The notes under the pieces were generated by a model. The model searched no databases and was not told the DNA's origin. It saw only the letters and a program-made list of their open reading frames with translations. From Triglochin maritima (Eukaryota; Streptophyta; Magnoliopsida; Alismatales; Juncaginaceae), in the NCBI GenBank assembly GCA_963682175.1, contig OY821774.1, positions 43,104,201 to 43,168,200 of the forward strand: a DNA stretch of 64,000 nucleotides, read 5' to 3'. The translations under genes were made by a program, and so were the position numbers. Shown piece by piece: positions 33,890 to 44,784 of this stretch (position 1 is the first letter of the stretch; every line of letters starts with the position of its first letter).

Positions 33890-33907
33890 TGGCGCCGTTG
33901 CCGGGGA
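33890..33907 (+). promoter_or_regulatory. Primer-binding site, tRNA-Asp type
   Basis: TGGCGCCGTTGCCGGGGA, a few bases after the LTR end, is complementary to the 3' end of plant tRNA-Asp. This is the usual primer of Athila/Tat elements. Confidence 0.9.
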
Positions 33908-35330
33908 GGCGACGCAGATTTTTGTTGTTTTTGTGTTTTCGATTTTTCCTATTTATCTTGTGCGCGATCTAAGTATTTGGATTTGTGTTTCAGGAGACAA
34001 CAGAGCGCGCGGCGAAAGACGAGCGCATTCTGAGCTTAAAGAGCGGCGAATCCGCCGCCCCATAAGAAGCATTTGCGGCGAAATCGCCGCACAGGTTGGT
34101 CTTCCGGTCTCCAAATTTTGAGGGCGTCGTCGGCATCGCTGGGTGGTTGCATTGAGCTACTGGAATCTCCGAGAGCGGGCGGCGAACCCGACTGAGCATT
34201 GCGGAGGTAACTTTTCTTGCCTTTCTCGTACAATCTGAATAGTTGAAAAGTTTCATTTCGTAGAATTGCACGTGTTAGGGTTACAATTCCATAATTGGCA
34301 ATAATTCAACTCTGACCTAAAATTTGGCAAAATTAGAAAGACCTTAGTGCATGCATCATATAATGTTTTGCTTGCATTATTCTTGCTAAATTCTTGCAAA
34401 TTAATACTTGTTGAAGATTGCTGGAGGCAAGGTACGTGTCGAGGTTTTTATCGATTGCATTAGAGCATATAATTTAGTTGCATACAACCTTACAATTGCC
34501 CCCATTAAAAGGACCATTGTTTGACTATCTTTGCTAGATTTAAGTTAAACTATCTTAAGGGCAACTCCGTAGGAAAAGATACGGTGGGGATTTCATCACC
34601 CTCCCGTAGCCCACAAACCACAATCCTGAAGTGTCGCCTAAGCCTAAAATTTAAAATCAATTAGACATTGGCCCCTAAGGACTCGGACTCAATTAAGGAG
34701 GAGATTGGTTTGACTTGCTATGACATGAAGCTAATTGAATTCAATTTGGTGTCTAGAAAGTGTTTTTGTGTCGACGAAAGTCTTCCAAGCGACGTGGTTG
34801 TCTAATTGGCACCGACTCTGTCGGAAGCGCCCCCACTAGCTATACACTAACTGGCCAACTTGGTTTGATTGGTGAGGGAGGTGAATCAAGCAAATCAATT
34901 CGACTCAACCAGTTAGGAGTCGTCTAGATCTAAGTGACACTAGGTCTAGGATTGTTTTGACCGTGCTTGTTCAGGAAATTTCTGACCAACCCTAATTTTT
35001 ATCCTTTAGAGTTAAGTTTCCCTTCTCGTCTGAGTCTTCTTTCCTTTCTCATCCTTACCTTTCTATTGTTTGTTTCCTTTAAAATAAAAAAATAAAAAAA
35101 TAAAAAAAAATAAAAAAAAAATTTTTTAAAATTCAAAAATTCAAAAAAAAAGAGAGTAATTGATTCTTGGAATTGAATTTGAAGTTTAAATTTCGAATTC
35201 AAAAATTAATTCAAACCGGTGCACTCAGATTTGGGTGCGGGATTTAAGCAATCGACTCTCACGAGTTCATCTGGATTCCAGTCTAGAGCTTAACCCCAAC
35301 CCATTTGTTGCACCACCTCACCCGGATCTA
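33908..35330 (+). other. 5' leader of the Athila-like element
   Basis: About 1.4 kb without a supported gene. It contains GCGGCGAATCCGCCGCC and GCGGCGAAATCGCCGC palindromic blocks at about 34040-34095, resembling the hairpin of the LTR. An A/T-only stretch lies at 35082-35150. Long leaders are usual in this lineage. Confidence 0.6.
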
Positions 35331-37763
35331 ATGGGTGAGAACGTAGTGGACCCGCCTGTTGCGCAACCTATAACTTTGAGGGATCGGTGCTACCCAACGA
35401 TGGCTGCTCAGCCATCGTGCATCGTTATGCCCACCATACCGGGTCGCGACTTCGAACTTAAGGCACAATACATGAGTATGCTGCCTAAGTTCACCTCTAG
35501 GGAAGATCCATATCTCTTCCTTAGAGAATTTGAGGAAATCTGCTCTCTTATGCAATACCAGCATATCCCTGAAGAGGCAGTGCGTCTGAAATTCGTGCCT
35601 CTAGCACTGAAAGACGACGCTAAGAAATGGCTATATAGTCTAGCCGAGAGATCTATTAGGAGTTGGGCTGAGTTTGTTCAAGTGTTTCTAAAAAAATATT
35701 TCCCCAACCATAAGACTATGAAGATTAGGAATGAAATTGTTGCATTCGTTCAGTCTGAGAGCGAGCCGTTCTATTCCTATCTTGAAAGATTTAAAAGTGT
35801 CTTGACCCAATGCCCTCATCACGGAATTCCAAAATGGCAATTATGCCAAATTATTTATGAGGGATTGACACCCATATCTAGAGTTATGCTAGAATCTGTG
35901 AGCCAAGGGAACTTCATGTCCAAAAATGAAAATGATGCCTGGACTTTTCTTGAGGATTTAGCTGAAAATAGTATGCAATGGGACAATGCTAGAACACCCA
36001 TCAACCCGAGTATTGGATCTAGGATAGCGAGTCAACCCCGACCAGGTGTCTTAGCTGTAGACTCCAACATAGCGGCTGAGGCAAAACTAGCTACCCTAAT
36101 GCGTAGAATGGAAAGTCTAGAGCTACAAAATCAATCCCGAATGAATCAACCCTCGTCTATCCCCTGCTCTAGATGTGGTCAGACTGGTCATTTAATGGAG
36201 GACTGTGTGGACCTGGAACATGTTAATGCCACATACAACAATTCTAGAAATGATCCTTACGCATCGACCTATAACCCAGGTTGGCGTAATCATCCCAATT
36301 TTTCGTGGACCCAACAAGGACAACCTCCTAGACAACAACAAACCCCATATAACCAAAATAATACATCATCTGGGGGTAATAACAATGGAAATCATGAGGT
36401 TAGGTTGACAAAATTAGAAACTTTAATGACAACTTTTATACAAACAACCAACCAATCATTCCAAAGGCTAGAGACACAGGTCAGCCAATTAGCACAGATA
36501 ATAGGTGAAAGAGAAAAGGGCCAATTTCCAAGCCAACCTGAGGTGAACCCCAGAACTAATAATCAATATCAACCTTATCAACCACCTTCAGGAAATAACA
36601 ACCCTAGACCGGTTCAAATGGTTAATGAGGAAGGACCGTTCCAACAAATCAATGCTGTAGTATCATTACGGTCCGGAAGACAAATTGACAATAATGTGGT
36701 AAACCCTAGAATGACTAATCAATCTAGCCATCAAGCACCCACATATGACTTGACCATTGAACCCGACGTCCAAATTGAAAAGCCCAATCCACCTACCCAA
36801 CCTGAACCTGTAGCTCAACCTGAACCTGAGCGAGTCTATGTGCCTAAAGCCCCATTTCCCAATAGACTCAAAAAGAACTCTAGTGCACAAATAGAGAAAA
36901 TCCTGGAAGTATTTAAGCAAGTTAAGGTGAATATTCCACTCTTAGATATGATTCAACAAATACCTGCTTATGCTAAATTCTTGAAAGATTTGTGCACTAA
37001 AAAGAGAAAAACAAATGTACCAAAGAAGGCATTCTTAACTGCAAACATATGCTCAATTCTTTCCAACACATCTCCTATAAAATATAAGGACCCGAGGTGT
37101 CCCACAATTTCATGTTCAATAGGAGATACATTTATCAATAAAGCCCTTCTAGACCTTGGTGCAAGCCTTAACTTGCTCCCATTTTCTGTCTACGAGCAAC
37201 TCAACCTTGGTCCACTAAAACCCTCTAGGACAACCCTCCAATTCGCTGATTGTTCTGTTAAGAAACCGAGAGGTATAGTAGAGGACGTTTTGATTAAGGT
37301 TAGTGACTTTATTTATCCAGTGGATTTTGTCGTACTTGATACTGAACCTGTTGTAAATCCTAATCGACAAATCCCTGTAATTCTAGGTAGACCCTTTTTA
37401 GCCACTTCGGAAGCATTAATAAACTGTCGAAATGGGCTCATGCAATTATCTTTCGGGAACTTAAAAGCAGAATTTAATATCTTCCATATTGATAATGAGC
37501 CAGAAATAATATGCAACCCAAGTGATGTTGTGATGACAGCACGTATTTATCAGAATTCTGAATCAAATAAATCATCACATAAGCAAAAAGGAAGTAAGAA
37601 AAAAGGGAGTGATTCATTTACTCAACCACCATCACTCGAGCAAACAAGCGAACCAATTCAAGTGAGAAGAGTGGAATCTTTTCCTCAAGTCAACATGGGG
37701 AACAATTCAACTGGATACATGCACCAACATGGTGTCATTCAATCCAGTTCTGATTATGGTTGA
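35331..37763 (+). CDS. Gag-protease polyprotein of an Athila-like element, intact, 810 aa
   Basis: The frame is open from 35190 but the first ATG is at 35331; the extra upstream codons lack a start. In order: a retrotransposon Gag domain (about residues 35-210, with AKKWLYSLAERSIRSWAEF and FLKKYFPNHKT), a zinc knuckle CSRCGQTGHLMEDC (about 278-291), a Gln/Asn-rich linker, and a retropepsin with LLDLGASLNLLPF (about 605-617) and VILGRPFLATSEALI. The stop at 37763 comes shortly after the protease. In complete Athila elements reverse transcriptase and integrase follow; none is seen here. The product would make virus-like particles and process Gag, relying on polymerase from a relative. The intact frame suggests recent selection or recent amplification. 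Confidence 0.92.
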   Translation: MGENVVDPPVAQPITLRDRCYPTMAAQPSCIVMPTIPGRDFELKAQYMSMLPKFTSREDPYLFLREFEEICSLMQYQHIPEEAVRLKFVPLALKDDAKKWLYSLAERSIRSWAEFVQVFLKKYFPNHKTMKIRNEIVAFVQSESEPFYSYLERFKSVLTQCPHHGIPKWQLCQIIYEGLTPISRVMLESVSQGNFMSKNENDAWTFLEDLAENSMQWDNARTPINPSIGSRIASQPRPGVLAVDSNIAAEAKLATLMRRMESLELQNQSRMNQPSSIPCSRCGQTGHLMEDCVDLEHVNATYNNSRNDPYASTYNPGWRNHPNFSWTQQGQPPRQQQTPYNQNNTSSGGNNNGNHEVRLTKLETLMTTFIQTTNQSFQRLETQVSQLAQIIGEREKGQFPSQPEVNPRTNNQYQPYQPPSGNNNPRPVQMVNEEGPFQQINAVVSLRSGRQIDNNVVNPRMTNQSSHQAPTYDLTIEPDVQIEKPNPPTQPEPVAQPEPERVYVPKAPFPNRLKKNSSAQIEKILEVFKQVKVNIPLLDMIQQIPAYAKFLKDLCTKKRKTNVPKKAFLTANICSILSNTSPIKYKDPRCPTISCSIGDTFINKALLDLGASLNLLPFSVYEQLNLGPLKPSRTTLQFADCSVKKPRGIVEDVLIKVSDFIYPVDFVVLDTEPVVNPNRQIPVILGRPFLATSEALINCRNGLMQLSFGNLKAEFNIFHIDNEPEIICNPSDVVMTARIYQNSESNKSSHKQKGSKKKGSDSFTQPPSLEQTSEPIQVRRVESFPQVNMGNNSTGYMHQHGVIQSSSDYG

Positions 37764-38898
37764 CTTTGAGCAAACTCAACCCCTCTACCGCAAGCCGACT
37801 CAGGTAATAAGCGCATTTATTTTATCTATGCATACATTGAGGACAATGCATGATTTAGGTGTGGGAGGGTGTTTATATATGTACATATCTATCTATTTGA
37901 TTTTCTGTTCTGCTTTATTTCTTAAAAAAATTAAAAAAAAAATTCAATATTCTATGACATAGCTTAAGATTGAACTGCCAAAACCCGTGTACAAATTGCA
38001 TTAAGTTTTTGTTCCTTATTATATAGTTCTGCTTGTAGAAATTATGACATAAATCTAAGTTCCAAAGAAATAACCCATGGCCCTTGTAAGACATGTATGC
38101 ACTTAAATTGGATGAATCAAATCTTTGAAGTGGTTGATAAAAAGCAGAGGTTGAGGAAAATATACCGGGAAGTGTGGACGTCTAATAGCAATTAAGCCTT
38201 GAGGAAAATAAAAGTAAAATAAAATAAAAATAAAGTGAGGAAAACACATTTTGCAAAATGATTACAAAAGCCCAAGCCTTCGAGTCACTGGTCCGTAGGG
38301 GTATCTTGAAACCCGGTAACTTGAGTCTGCCAGCTCGGGATTATCGACCAAACTCGCTACACGAATGCAAAAAGGTATAAGTGTTAAAAAGAAAAGCAAA
38401 TGTGTTGAATCACGGAAAAAAAAAATATAAATAAATAAATACTTTAAGATACTCAAGGCCCAAAGCTAAAGGAATGATCCATGCCATGGTTGATCCAAAT
38501 GATACTTCACCACCAGAGGAGGCGTGCAAAATAATTCATGTGATAACATGTGTAGAGGGGTTAGTGGTGTGAATGTTGGAGGAATAAAGACCAAGTCAAA
38601 CTTTTTATAAGTTAGAACTGTAAAATGAGCATGCGAGAACTTTAAGTGAGATGTACAAGGTTAAGGCAGAAATATTAAGAGCTATTAATGGAATGTTGAA
38701 TTAAGACTTTGTGGGTGTGTCAACTGAAAACCCTCACGAGACAAAACTCGTCCTCTAAGGCAACTTGGAGGTTTAAAGGCTTGTTGCATATGCAAAGTGC
38801 AACCGTGATTCCTACGAAAGTGAGTTAGGATTTCCCTGTTTTCATTTTCTTATATTTTGCTTTGCTAGGGACTAGCAAAATCTAGGTGTGGGGGTATT
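37764..38898 (+). other. Non-coding 3' internal region with polypurine tract
   Basis: Holds no reverse transcriptase or integrase remnant that I can recognise. Just before the 3' LTR lies AGGTGTGGGGGTATT (38884-38898), the polypurine tract. The block before it (GTGATTCCTACGAAAGTGAG, GGGACTAGCAAAA) is shared with the reverse-strand Athila-like element. Confidence 0.75.
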
Positions 38899-40103
38899 TG
38901 ATGCATTGCATACATTGCATCATATGTCTTTCATTTAGATTACTTTTACATCAATAAATGCTACTAAGGTATGTGTTTAATCTTATTTACAGAATACAGG
39001 GACCTGAATGCAATTTACCCACATCCCGAGCATAAACACGTGCAAAAGACTCATTTCTATCATAAATACCAAGCTCAAGATTATCGGGTTTCAAATGGAA
39101 ATGTATCCAAGCATAGAAGCATTCAAGTCCTAATTACAAAAAGAACAAGGACTTAATTGCAAAATGCCAAGGACTTAATTGCAAAATGCCAAGGACCTAA
39201 TTGCAAAAGAAAAGGATCAAGTTATTTTGTTGGAAAAGTCAAAAGAAAAATCAACTATAAATCTCCAACAATGGAAGGAATTGATCCGGAGCTCAAGACA
39301 ATGGAAAGAAATCATCCAGACACGCAAATAAAGATCAAATCATACCATAAACGCGTGACAAAAATCCTGATTAAATCCGACCAACGTGGGAGGCGAATCC
39401 GCCGCACAATACACATGATGTGCGGCGATTCCGCCGCCCATTGGTCGATCCGTGTGTCCCAATTTCGTCCACTCGTGTATGGACACGTGTACTATCCAAT
39501 TCTATACCTAAGTCCCTTGTAGCAACTATAAATAGACCCGAGAACGATGTAAATAGGGTCCTTGGTTGTTGTTCTTATTTGTGTACCTTAGTTTTATTAA
39601 TAAAATTCTGTTCTTTTAATTCTTGTTTTAGTTTTCTTTTAATGTCTCAAGGACCTCTTCTTCTTCCTCCCTCCATGAGTTTCTAACTCTCTCCAAAGGG
39701 TGGGGGTGACGGATTTAGGGTAATGAGAAGAGAAGATGTTATTATTTTAATTTCGTATTAGTATGTTTTGATTACTTGAGTTTATGTTAAATCATTTATC
39801 ATGTAATGCTTTATAACTAATATGATTTATTATAAGTTTCAGAATTCTCTAATCTAAACCCGATATCTAAACCTCCACCCCACGGATTTCTCTCTTTGTT
39901 CTTGTTTTAATTTTAATTGCTTTTGTTTCGTACTTTAGTTAATTAAACCAAAAACCCCAAAAACCCAAATTAATTCTTCTCTCCCTTCTTCCCCTCAATC
40001 GAAATCACACTAACAACGAAATCTCTCCCTCCTTGTGTTCGACCCGTACTTGCCACGTCTTCATTGACGCTGTGCACTTGCGGTATAAATAAAAATCTCA
40101 TCA
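38899..40103 (+). repeat. Athila-like 3' LTR
   Basis: Counterpart of 32679-33883, offset by 6220 bp. TATA box at 39527-39534. Ends TCTCATCA directly before the TSD GCAGG. Confidence 0.95.
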
Positions 40104-40575
40104 GCAGGTACCCTAAATGGGAGTCTGTTGCGCTTGGAATTCCCACCGGAAACGTCGCTGCAGAAAGTCCGGAGAGTTTTACCAACGGGAAAAGAAAAAG
40201 CACTGACGACGATGGGAGTAACGCAACACCGTCAGCAGATGAAATGGTGTTCGAAACATGTGCTCGTCCTGAAGGTGTTAAAAAGCCAAAAAAAAGAAGG
40301 GGAAACAACCATTTCAGGCACAACTTGATCCTGAGATGTTAGAACTGGGGAAACAAATTGAATATAGCGCAAAAGTGAAAGAGGAAAAATATTTGCGTTA
40401 CGAAGAACGGCTGGAGAGGAAACGCATCGAAGCTGAGGCGAATTTCCAAAGGGAACTGAACAGCAAGAAACTTGATGTCCTCTTCGCTCTAATGAAGAAG
40501 GAAAACAAGGACGAATTCGATAAAGAAACACTTGCTGAACTCAAAGAGTGGGGTAAAGCACAAGGATATCTGTAG
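40104..40575 (+). pseudogene. PIF ORF1-like gene, 3' part, after the Athila insertion
   Basis: After the TSD the frame continues as YPKWESVALG, the part that normally follows the NAM-associated region. A Ser/Asp/Thr-rich linker and a basic KKPKKRRG stretch come next. A one-base frameshift in or next to the A-run at 40287-40295 then moves the C-terminal part to another frame. That part (40306-40575, ending ELKEWGKAQGYL) is a charged, probably coiled-coil helix (KVKEEKYLRYEERLERKR). Together with the two stops upstream the gene is dead independently of the Athila insertion. Confidence 0.75.
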
Positions 40576-41161
40576 GTGCTTATGTTTTCAATATGTCTGT
40601 GGTAGTTTATCAGTATTTCGTATTATGTATTTGTATTGTATTTTCTTTCCTTATTTCTGTTGTATTTCGTATTATGTATTTGTATTGTATTTTGTTTCCG
40701 AAATGTATGAGTATTGTACTATTATTTCTTAATTTGTTTATGATTTTTTTTATTTTTATTTATAAGTAAATCAAAAAATTGTTAATTAATTATAAAATAT
40801 TTGTTCAATTATTTTGTAATACCTAATTAATTAAATTTATTAAATTTTATACCTAATTAATTGTAAAATAAATAGGCGCGCGAGTGTAGAGCACCCTTCA
40901 AGGGGTGCTCTTAGTTACAAGAAACACTAGTAATTACCTGAAACAAAAAATAAAACCAACAAAAACAGGAACACACCCCCAACACCCACTCTACAATGTA
41001 CGTAGGTAGCATAACAAATAAAACACACTAGTACGTACACTAAGATGAACTACATTCTTTGTTACAAGAAGACAACCTCTTCTTGATGGTGCATGCAACA
41101 ATGTTCTTCCCGGTGGAAAACTGCGATTTGAATATCGACACAACCGACCCGACTGGGCTAC

Positions 41162-42401
41162 CTAAACTAACATCAGTACTCGAACAACCGGCAACCGACC
41201 AAGAGGAGGACACTCCGTCCTCATCCTCCCCATTCCATTGGCAACCGGATTCACGTTACCATCATCATCAGAATCAAACCAAACAACCAACTCCCTCCTC
41301 TTCTCGAGCAACGAATCAATCGCATTCTTCGTCACATTCCGACATTTCTTTACCTTCAACTTCCTCAACTCAGGACACCCTTTCTCCAATGCTGCAACGC
41401 CCTGGTCGGATAAGTTACACCCTTTCAAACAAAGCTTCTTCAAACCGGCAAAACGCGAAGCCACATGTTAGATCTCATCATCCCCGACTGTCCGGCTCGC
41501 ATAAACTCCGAGACTCTTAAGCTTCCGGAAATTCTCTGCTATCGAATTAAACCCGAAAACCGACACCTCAACAGCAAACAACACAACCTCCTCCAACTCT
41601 GGGCAACCCTTGACCAACGTCGACACACCGGAATCGCCAATCTGATTCGTACTCCACCCGTCGAACCTCACCTTCCTAAGCCTTCCACACTGCAACACGA
41701 CCGCCTCCAAGGCGGAATCCGACACCTCCAGAGTCTTACTCAGAACCAAAACCTCCAGCTTTGGACAACAACTCGTCAACCCACTAAGCCCTTGAACAAG
41801 AACCCGATCCAGTCGAATTTCAGCGAGCTCCGACCGATCTCTTCCAACGCCAACCCCCAATCGCCACCGCACTTTGAGATCCTCACCGACCTCACCCTCC
41901 TGCCACCGCCACCGCCACCTCCTGCCCGTTATCCACCTCCTCCATCTCCACAAACTCCAGAATCCCCTTCTCCAAAACCCCGCAGGAGCCCAACCGGAAC
42001 CGTTTGAGCGAAATCCTGTGGAGGGAGGTGGAGGCGGCAACGACTCCAGTGATGCCGGAAGCGGAGAGGTCACGGCAACAACGGAGCTTAAGGGAGGTTA
42101 GGAAGGGGAAGGGGAAGCGGAGGGCGATTAAGGTTAGGGTTCGGTCGGAGACGCTGGGGGAGTGGGGATGGGAGGAGAGGACGAGGGAGTTGACGGAGGA
42201 GAAGCGGGAGAAGAGGGAGAGCGGGAGGGAGGGGAGGGCGTGGAGGGAGAGGTGCCGGCGGGAGGAGGCATCGGTGGAGTGCCAGAGGCGGCAGACGAGG
42301 GACGCCCGCTGGCGGTCGGACGACGGGAGGTGGGAGAAGATCACGGCGAGGATGTCCGTCGGGAGGTACGGGGATCGGACGGTCGAGGTGCGTTGGCCCA
42401 T
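41162..42401 (-). pseudogene. F-box/LRR protein gene (VFB/SKIP2-like), damaged
   Basis: F-box/LRR proteins of this type are substrate receptors of SCF ubiquitin ligases. The ATG at 42401 gives MGQRTSTVRS, an N-terminus with the MGQ start typical of the family. An F-box follows (LPTDILAVIFSHLPSSDRQRASLVCRLW), then leucine-rich repeats (LTSLKLRCCRDLS; CCPKLEVLVLSKTLEVSD; GCPELEEVVL; AGLKKLCLKGCNLSDQG). The frame shifts once near 41905, in a GGTGGC-rich tract, and an in-frame TAA stands at 41468-41470 in the second half. The remaining frame stays open to 41162. No introns are needed, as in related genes. Either a recently dead gene or a locus with sequence errors. Confidence 0.75.
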
Positions 42402-43125
42402 TGGATCCGACGGTTGGGATTCGATGAGGTCGGTGGGTCCACAGGGTGGGACATGGTGGTGATGTGAGGGGTGGGGTGGTTGATTTATAGGTTCGGTGTT
42501 GCGATGGAGGGCTTGTAGTTTTCGGTTATTGCGTTTCGGTCCGTGTTTGTGGGATTTTGCGTGATTGTATTTGTACCTGATAAGTATGTCGGTTTATGTG
42601 TGGAATTAAATCGGATCTGAACTATGAAGTAACGTGAAAAGTAATGATGGTTGAAAAGTAGCATTAAATTGATGCATTTTGGTAATGTTTTTAACCGTGT
42701 AGTGACGTTTTGGAAAAAATCTTATTTTTATTAGATGTCGTGTGATTTGCTACCTAAAATGCACGAGAAGTTCTCATCTGAATTAATAGGTAATGTCGTT
42801 TCCAAAAAATATATTACTTTATATCAATTTTGTTGTTTCTAATGAGAATTCTCTGTAAATTACATGTGAACTGGTTCTCTTCAGATAAATTTCATATCTA
42901 TCTGTACAGTTCTTTGCTAGTTTAATTCTGAGGTAGAACAAACAAAACTACAAATACTTAAATTTTGTCTTACAATGTCGGTTGGAAGTGCATCAAATTA
43001 TTATCCAACTTTTAAGATAAAACTATGATGAATTGGTATTAAAAATAAAATAATAGTATTGCCAATTTCATAGATGTCTACTATCACAAAATGACCAAGT
43101 GAACTACAACTTAATTTTATACATA
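42402..43125. other. Upstream region of the F-box gene, otherwise empty
   Basis: Would contain the promoter of the F-box gene on the minus strand; no clear TATA box was picked. The rest is AT-rich without a gene. The block CTATCACAAAATGACCAAGT at 43081 recurs at about 44180 beyond the hAT element. Confidence 0.45.
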
Positions 43126-43133
43126 TTCATAAT

Positions 43134-44147
43134 CACGGGCGGATCTAGAAATATTTTTTGGGTGGGGCAGAATTTCTTCACGTTGCACGAATTTTTTTTA
43201 GAGGATCCACAACTTTAAGTTGATATTTTAATAAATTAATTAAAAAAATAAAAAATTGAAAATATTTTTCCTATTATTAACATTTTTCCAAACCTGAATA
43301 TATTAAAATTCAAAAATCCAAAAGACATTTTTACAACAACAAAACACGACACATCAGTTAAATTGATTTTATTCTTACAACTTAAATTCCAATATCCAAA
43401 CACAAAGCATGTGGTTTGGGAAGATTTTGTGGTTATATTTGTTCTTAAGTTTGAAATTGATAAAATATAGACAAACATATGGAGCAAAATAGTATATAAG
43501 TATAACATAAAATTATAATAAAAGAATTTTAGAATAATTGCTACTATTTATGGTCATTGCTATTTTCGTTCGTGGAATCGCAAGTTTTAGATTTATTATT
43601 CATTCTACGACTTATGTATAGAATGACCTTGATAGATAAGTTTCTTATAAATGTTAGCTTATTTTACTTTTTCATTCTATTTTCAGTCAACATACTAACT
43701 CGACAGTATCAAAGTGAGATATAACAACATGTCAATAAGCATAATTGTACTAGAAAAGTAAAATTGCACGTCATAATAATAAAAAAGTTAAATCCCAAAC
43801 ATCAACAACAACTAACTAAAATCTATGCAATGTTCATTTTTCAATTAAAAATTATCAAACTTACGCAACAATGCAAGTCCAAAAGATGTAGAACTTATTT
43901 TCCAAATGTAGTTGTTCAAAAAAACTTCAAAGCCCAATTTGAATCAAATTGATTCTAAAATTAATTTTTGTGAAAATATTATTTTTAACTCTTCTGAAAT
44001 TAAACAACAGGTAAACAATTATACCACCAAATTCAAGTCAATACACTTAAATATATGAGATTGAATAAATAAAAAAAATTATTTTTTTTTGCAAAAATCT
44101 GGGTGGGGCAGATGCCCCCACCTGCCCATAACGTGGCTCCGCCACTG
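43134..44147. mobile_element. Non-autonomous hAT-like element, 1014 bp
   Basis: Ends CACGGGCGGATCTAG (left) and TGGCTCCGCCACTG (right) are inverted repeats, bordered by the perfect 8-bp direct repeat TTCATAAT (43126-43133 and 44148-44155). A subterminal GGGTGGGGCAG block is present near both ends in the same orientation (about 43159 and 44101). No transposase; the interior is AT-rich. The 8-bp TSD indicates hAT. Confidence 0.88.
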
Positions 44148-44247
44148 TTCATAATTACTAATGTCAAATATGGCTAGCTACTGTCACAAAATGACCAAGT
44201 GAATTGCCACGTTCTTTTATATGTTCATAATATAATAATATTCATAA

Positions 44248-44300
44248 GGAAAATATTTAGTAGACGCGCACGTCACGGACGCTACTTACGTGGCGGAGAA
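44248..44300 (+). repeat. Left terminal inverted repeat of MULE-2
   Basis: Imperfect TIR sharing GACGCGC, CGGACGC and TTACGTGG with 52455-52510 reversed. Downstream, at 44497-44590, lie three single copies of TCCGGACA, the reverse complement of part of the minisatellite core seen later in the element. Confidence 0.75.
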
Positions 44301-44784
44301 CTTTTGTCCATTCAGCATCCAGTCAGCATATACACTAAGCTTCTCAGAGCAATGATGTCTTTCTTATTTGTCTTCCCGATGCATTAAATGCATATCTACG
44401 GAGATACCACCTTTTCTTTTGGCGCTCAACGGAGATCCACTAAAGATCCCTTAACGTGTCACGTCACCTATTTTTTTACTCATTTTCCTTTTTTTTCCGG
44501 ACAAGCGCATGACTCATTCCGGACACAGTTACTATTTAATCCTGATAGTTGGAACACTTATTCCGGACAAGCGTACTACTTACTCCGGAATGTTGCCTTT
44601 TTCTTTTATTTTCCCGATGCGTCCACAATCACATTTAATGCTCCTCAAATCAGCACGGGGCTTCCTTCAGCACGTCCTCCATTTCTTCTTTTTTGGCGCT
44701 TCACGGAGATACAAAATGTTTTGGCTACCTTATTCGGATCCTATGAACCCTTCCTTCTTCTTCCTCCCTTTTTGTTGTACTGTA

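Larger units (their letters stand above)
32679..40103 (+). mobile_element. Non-autonomous Athila-like LTR retrotransposon (gag-protease only), young
   Basis: LTRs of 1205 bp (32679-33883 and 38899-40103) start TGATGCATTGC and end TCTCATCA, with the 5-bp TSD GCAGG (32674-32678 and 40104-40108). Three base differences between the LTRs were noticed (33063/39283, 33267/39487, 33851/40071). A tRNA-Asp-type primer-binding site and a polypurine tract are present. The 5.0-kb interior has one long frame for Gag and protease and no reverse transcriptase, RNase H or integrase, so it must have moved with enzymes supplied by another element. Confidence 0.95.
31302..40910 (+). mobile_element. PIF/Harbinger-like element carrying an ORF1-type gene, interrupted by Athila
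   Basis: The unit begins GAGCATC after CTAA and ends GGTGCTC before TTAG, giving short inverted ends bordered by TAA on one side and TTA on the other. PIF/Harbinger elements duplicate a TWA trinucleotide, so this is compatible, but the two sides are not identical. It carries a Myb/SANT-like, NAM-associated ORF1-type gene, a family often borne by Harbinger elements, and no DDE transposase. Without the Athila-like insertion (32679-40108) it would be about 2.2 kb. The superfamily call comes mainly from the gene. Confidence 0.55.

Noticed and set aside
35235..35330. Upstream extension of the Athila-like Gag frame
   Set aside because: The frame is open but has no ATG before 35331 and would need a GTG start, so the ATG at 35331 was used.
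31298..40914. Longer inverted ends CTAAGAGCA / TGCTCTTAG, or a TTAGTGAC / TTAGTTAC duplication for the ORF1-carrying element
   Set aside because: The two readings exclude each other and neither gives a perfect TSD, so only the short GAGC ends were used and the confidence kept moderate.
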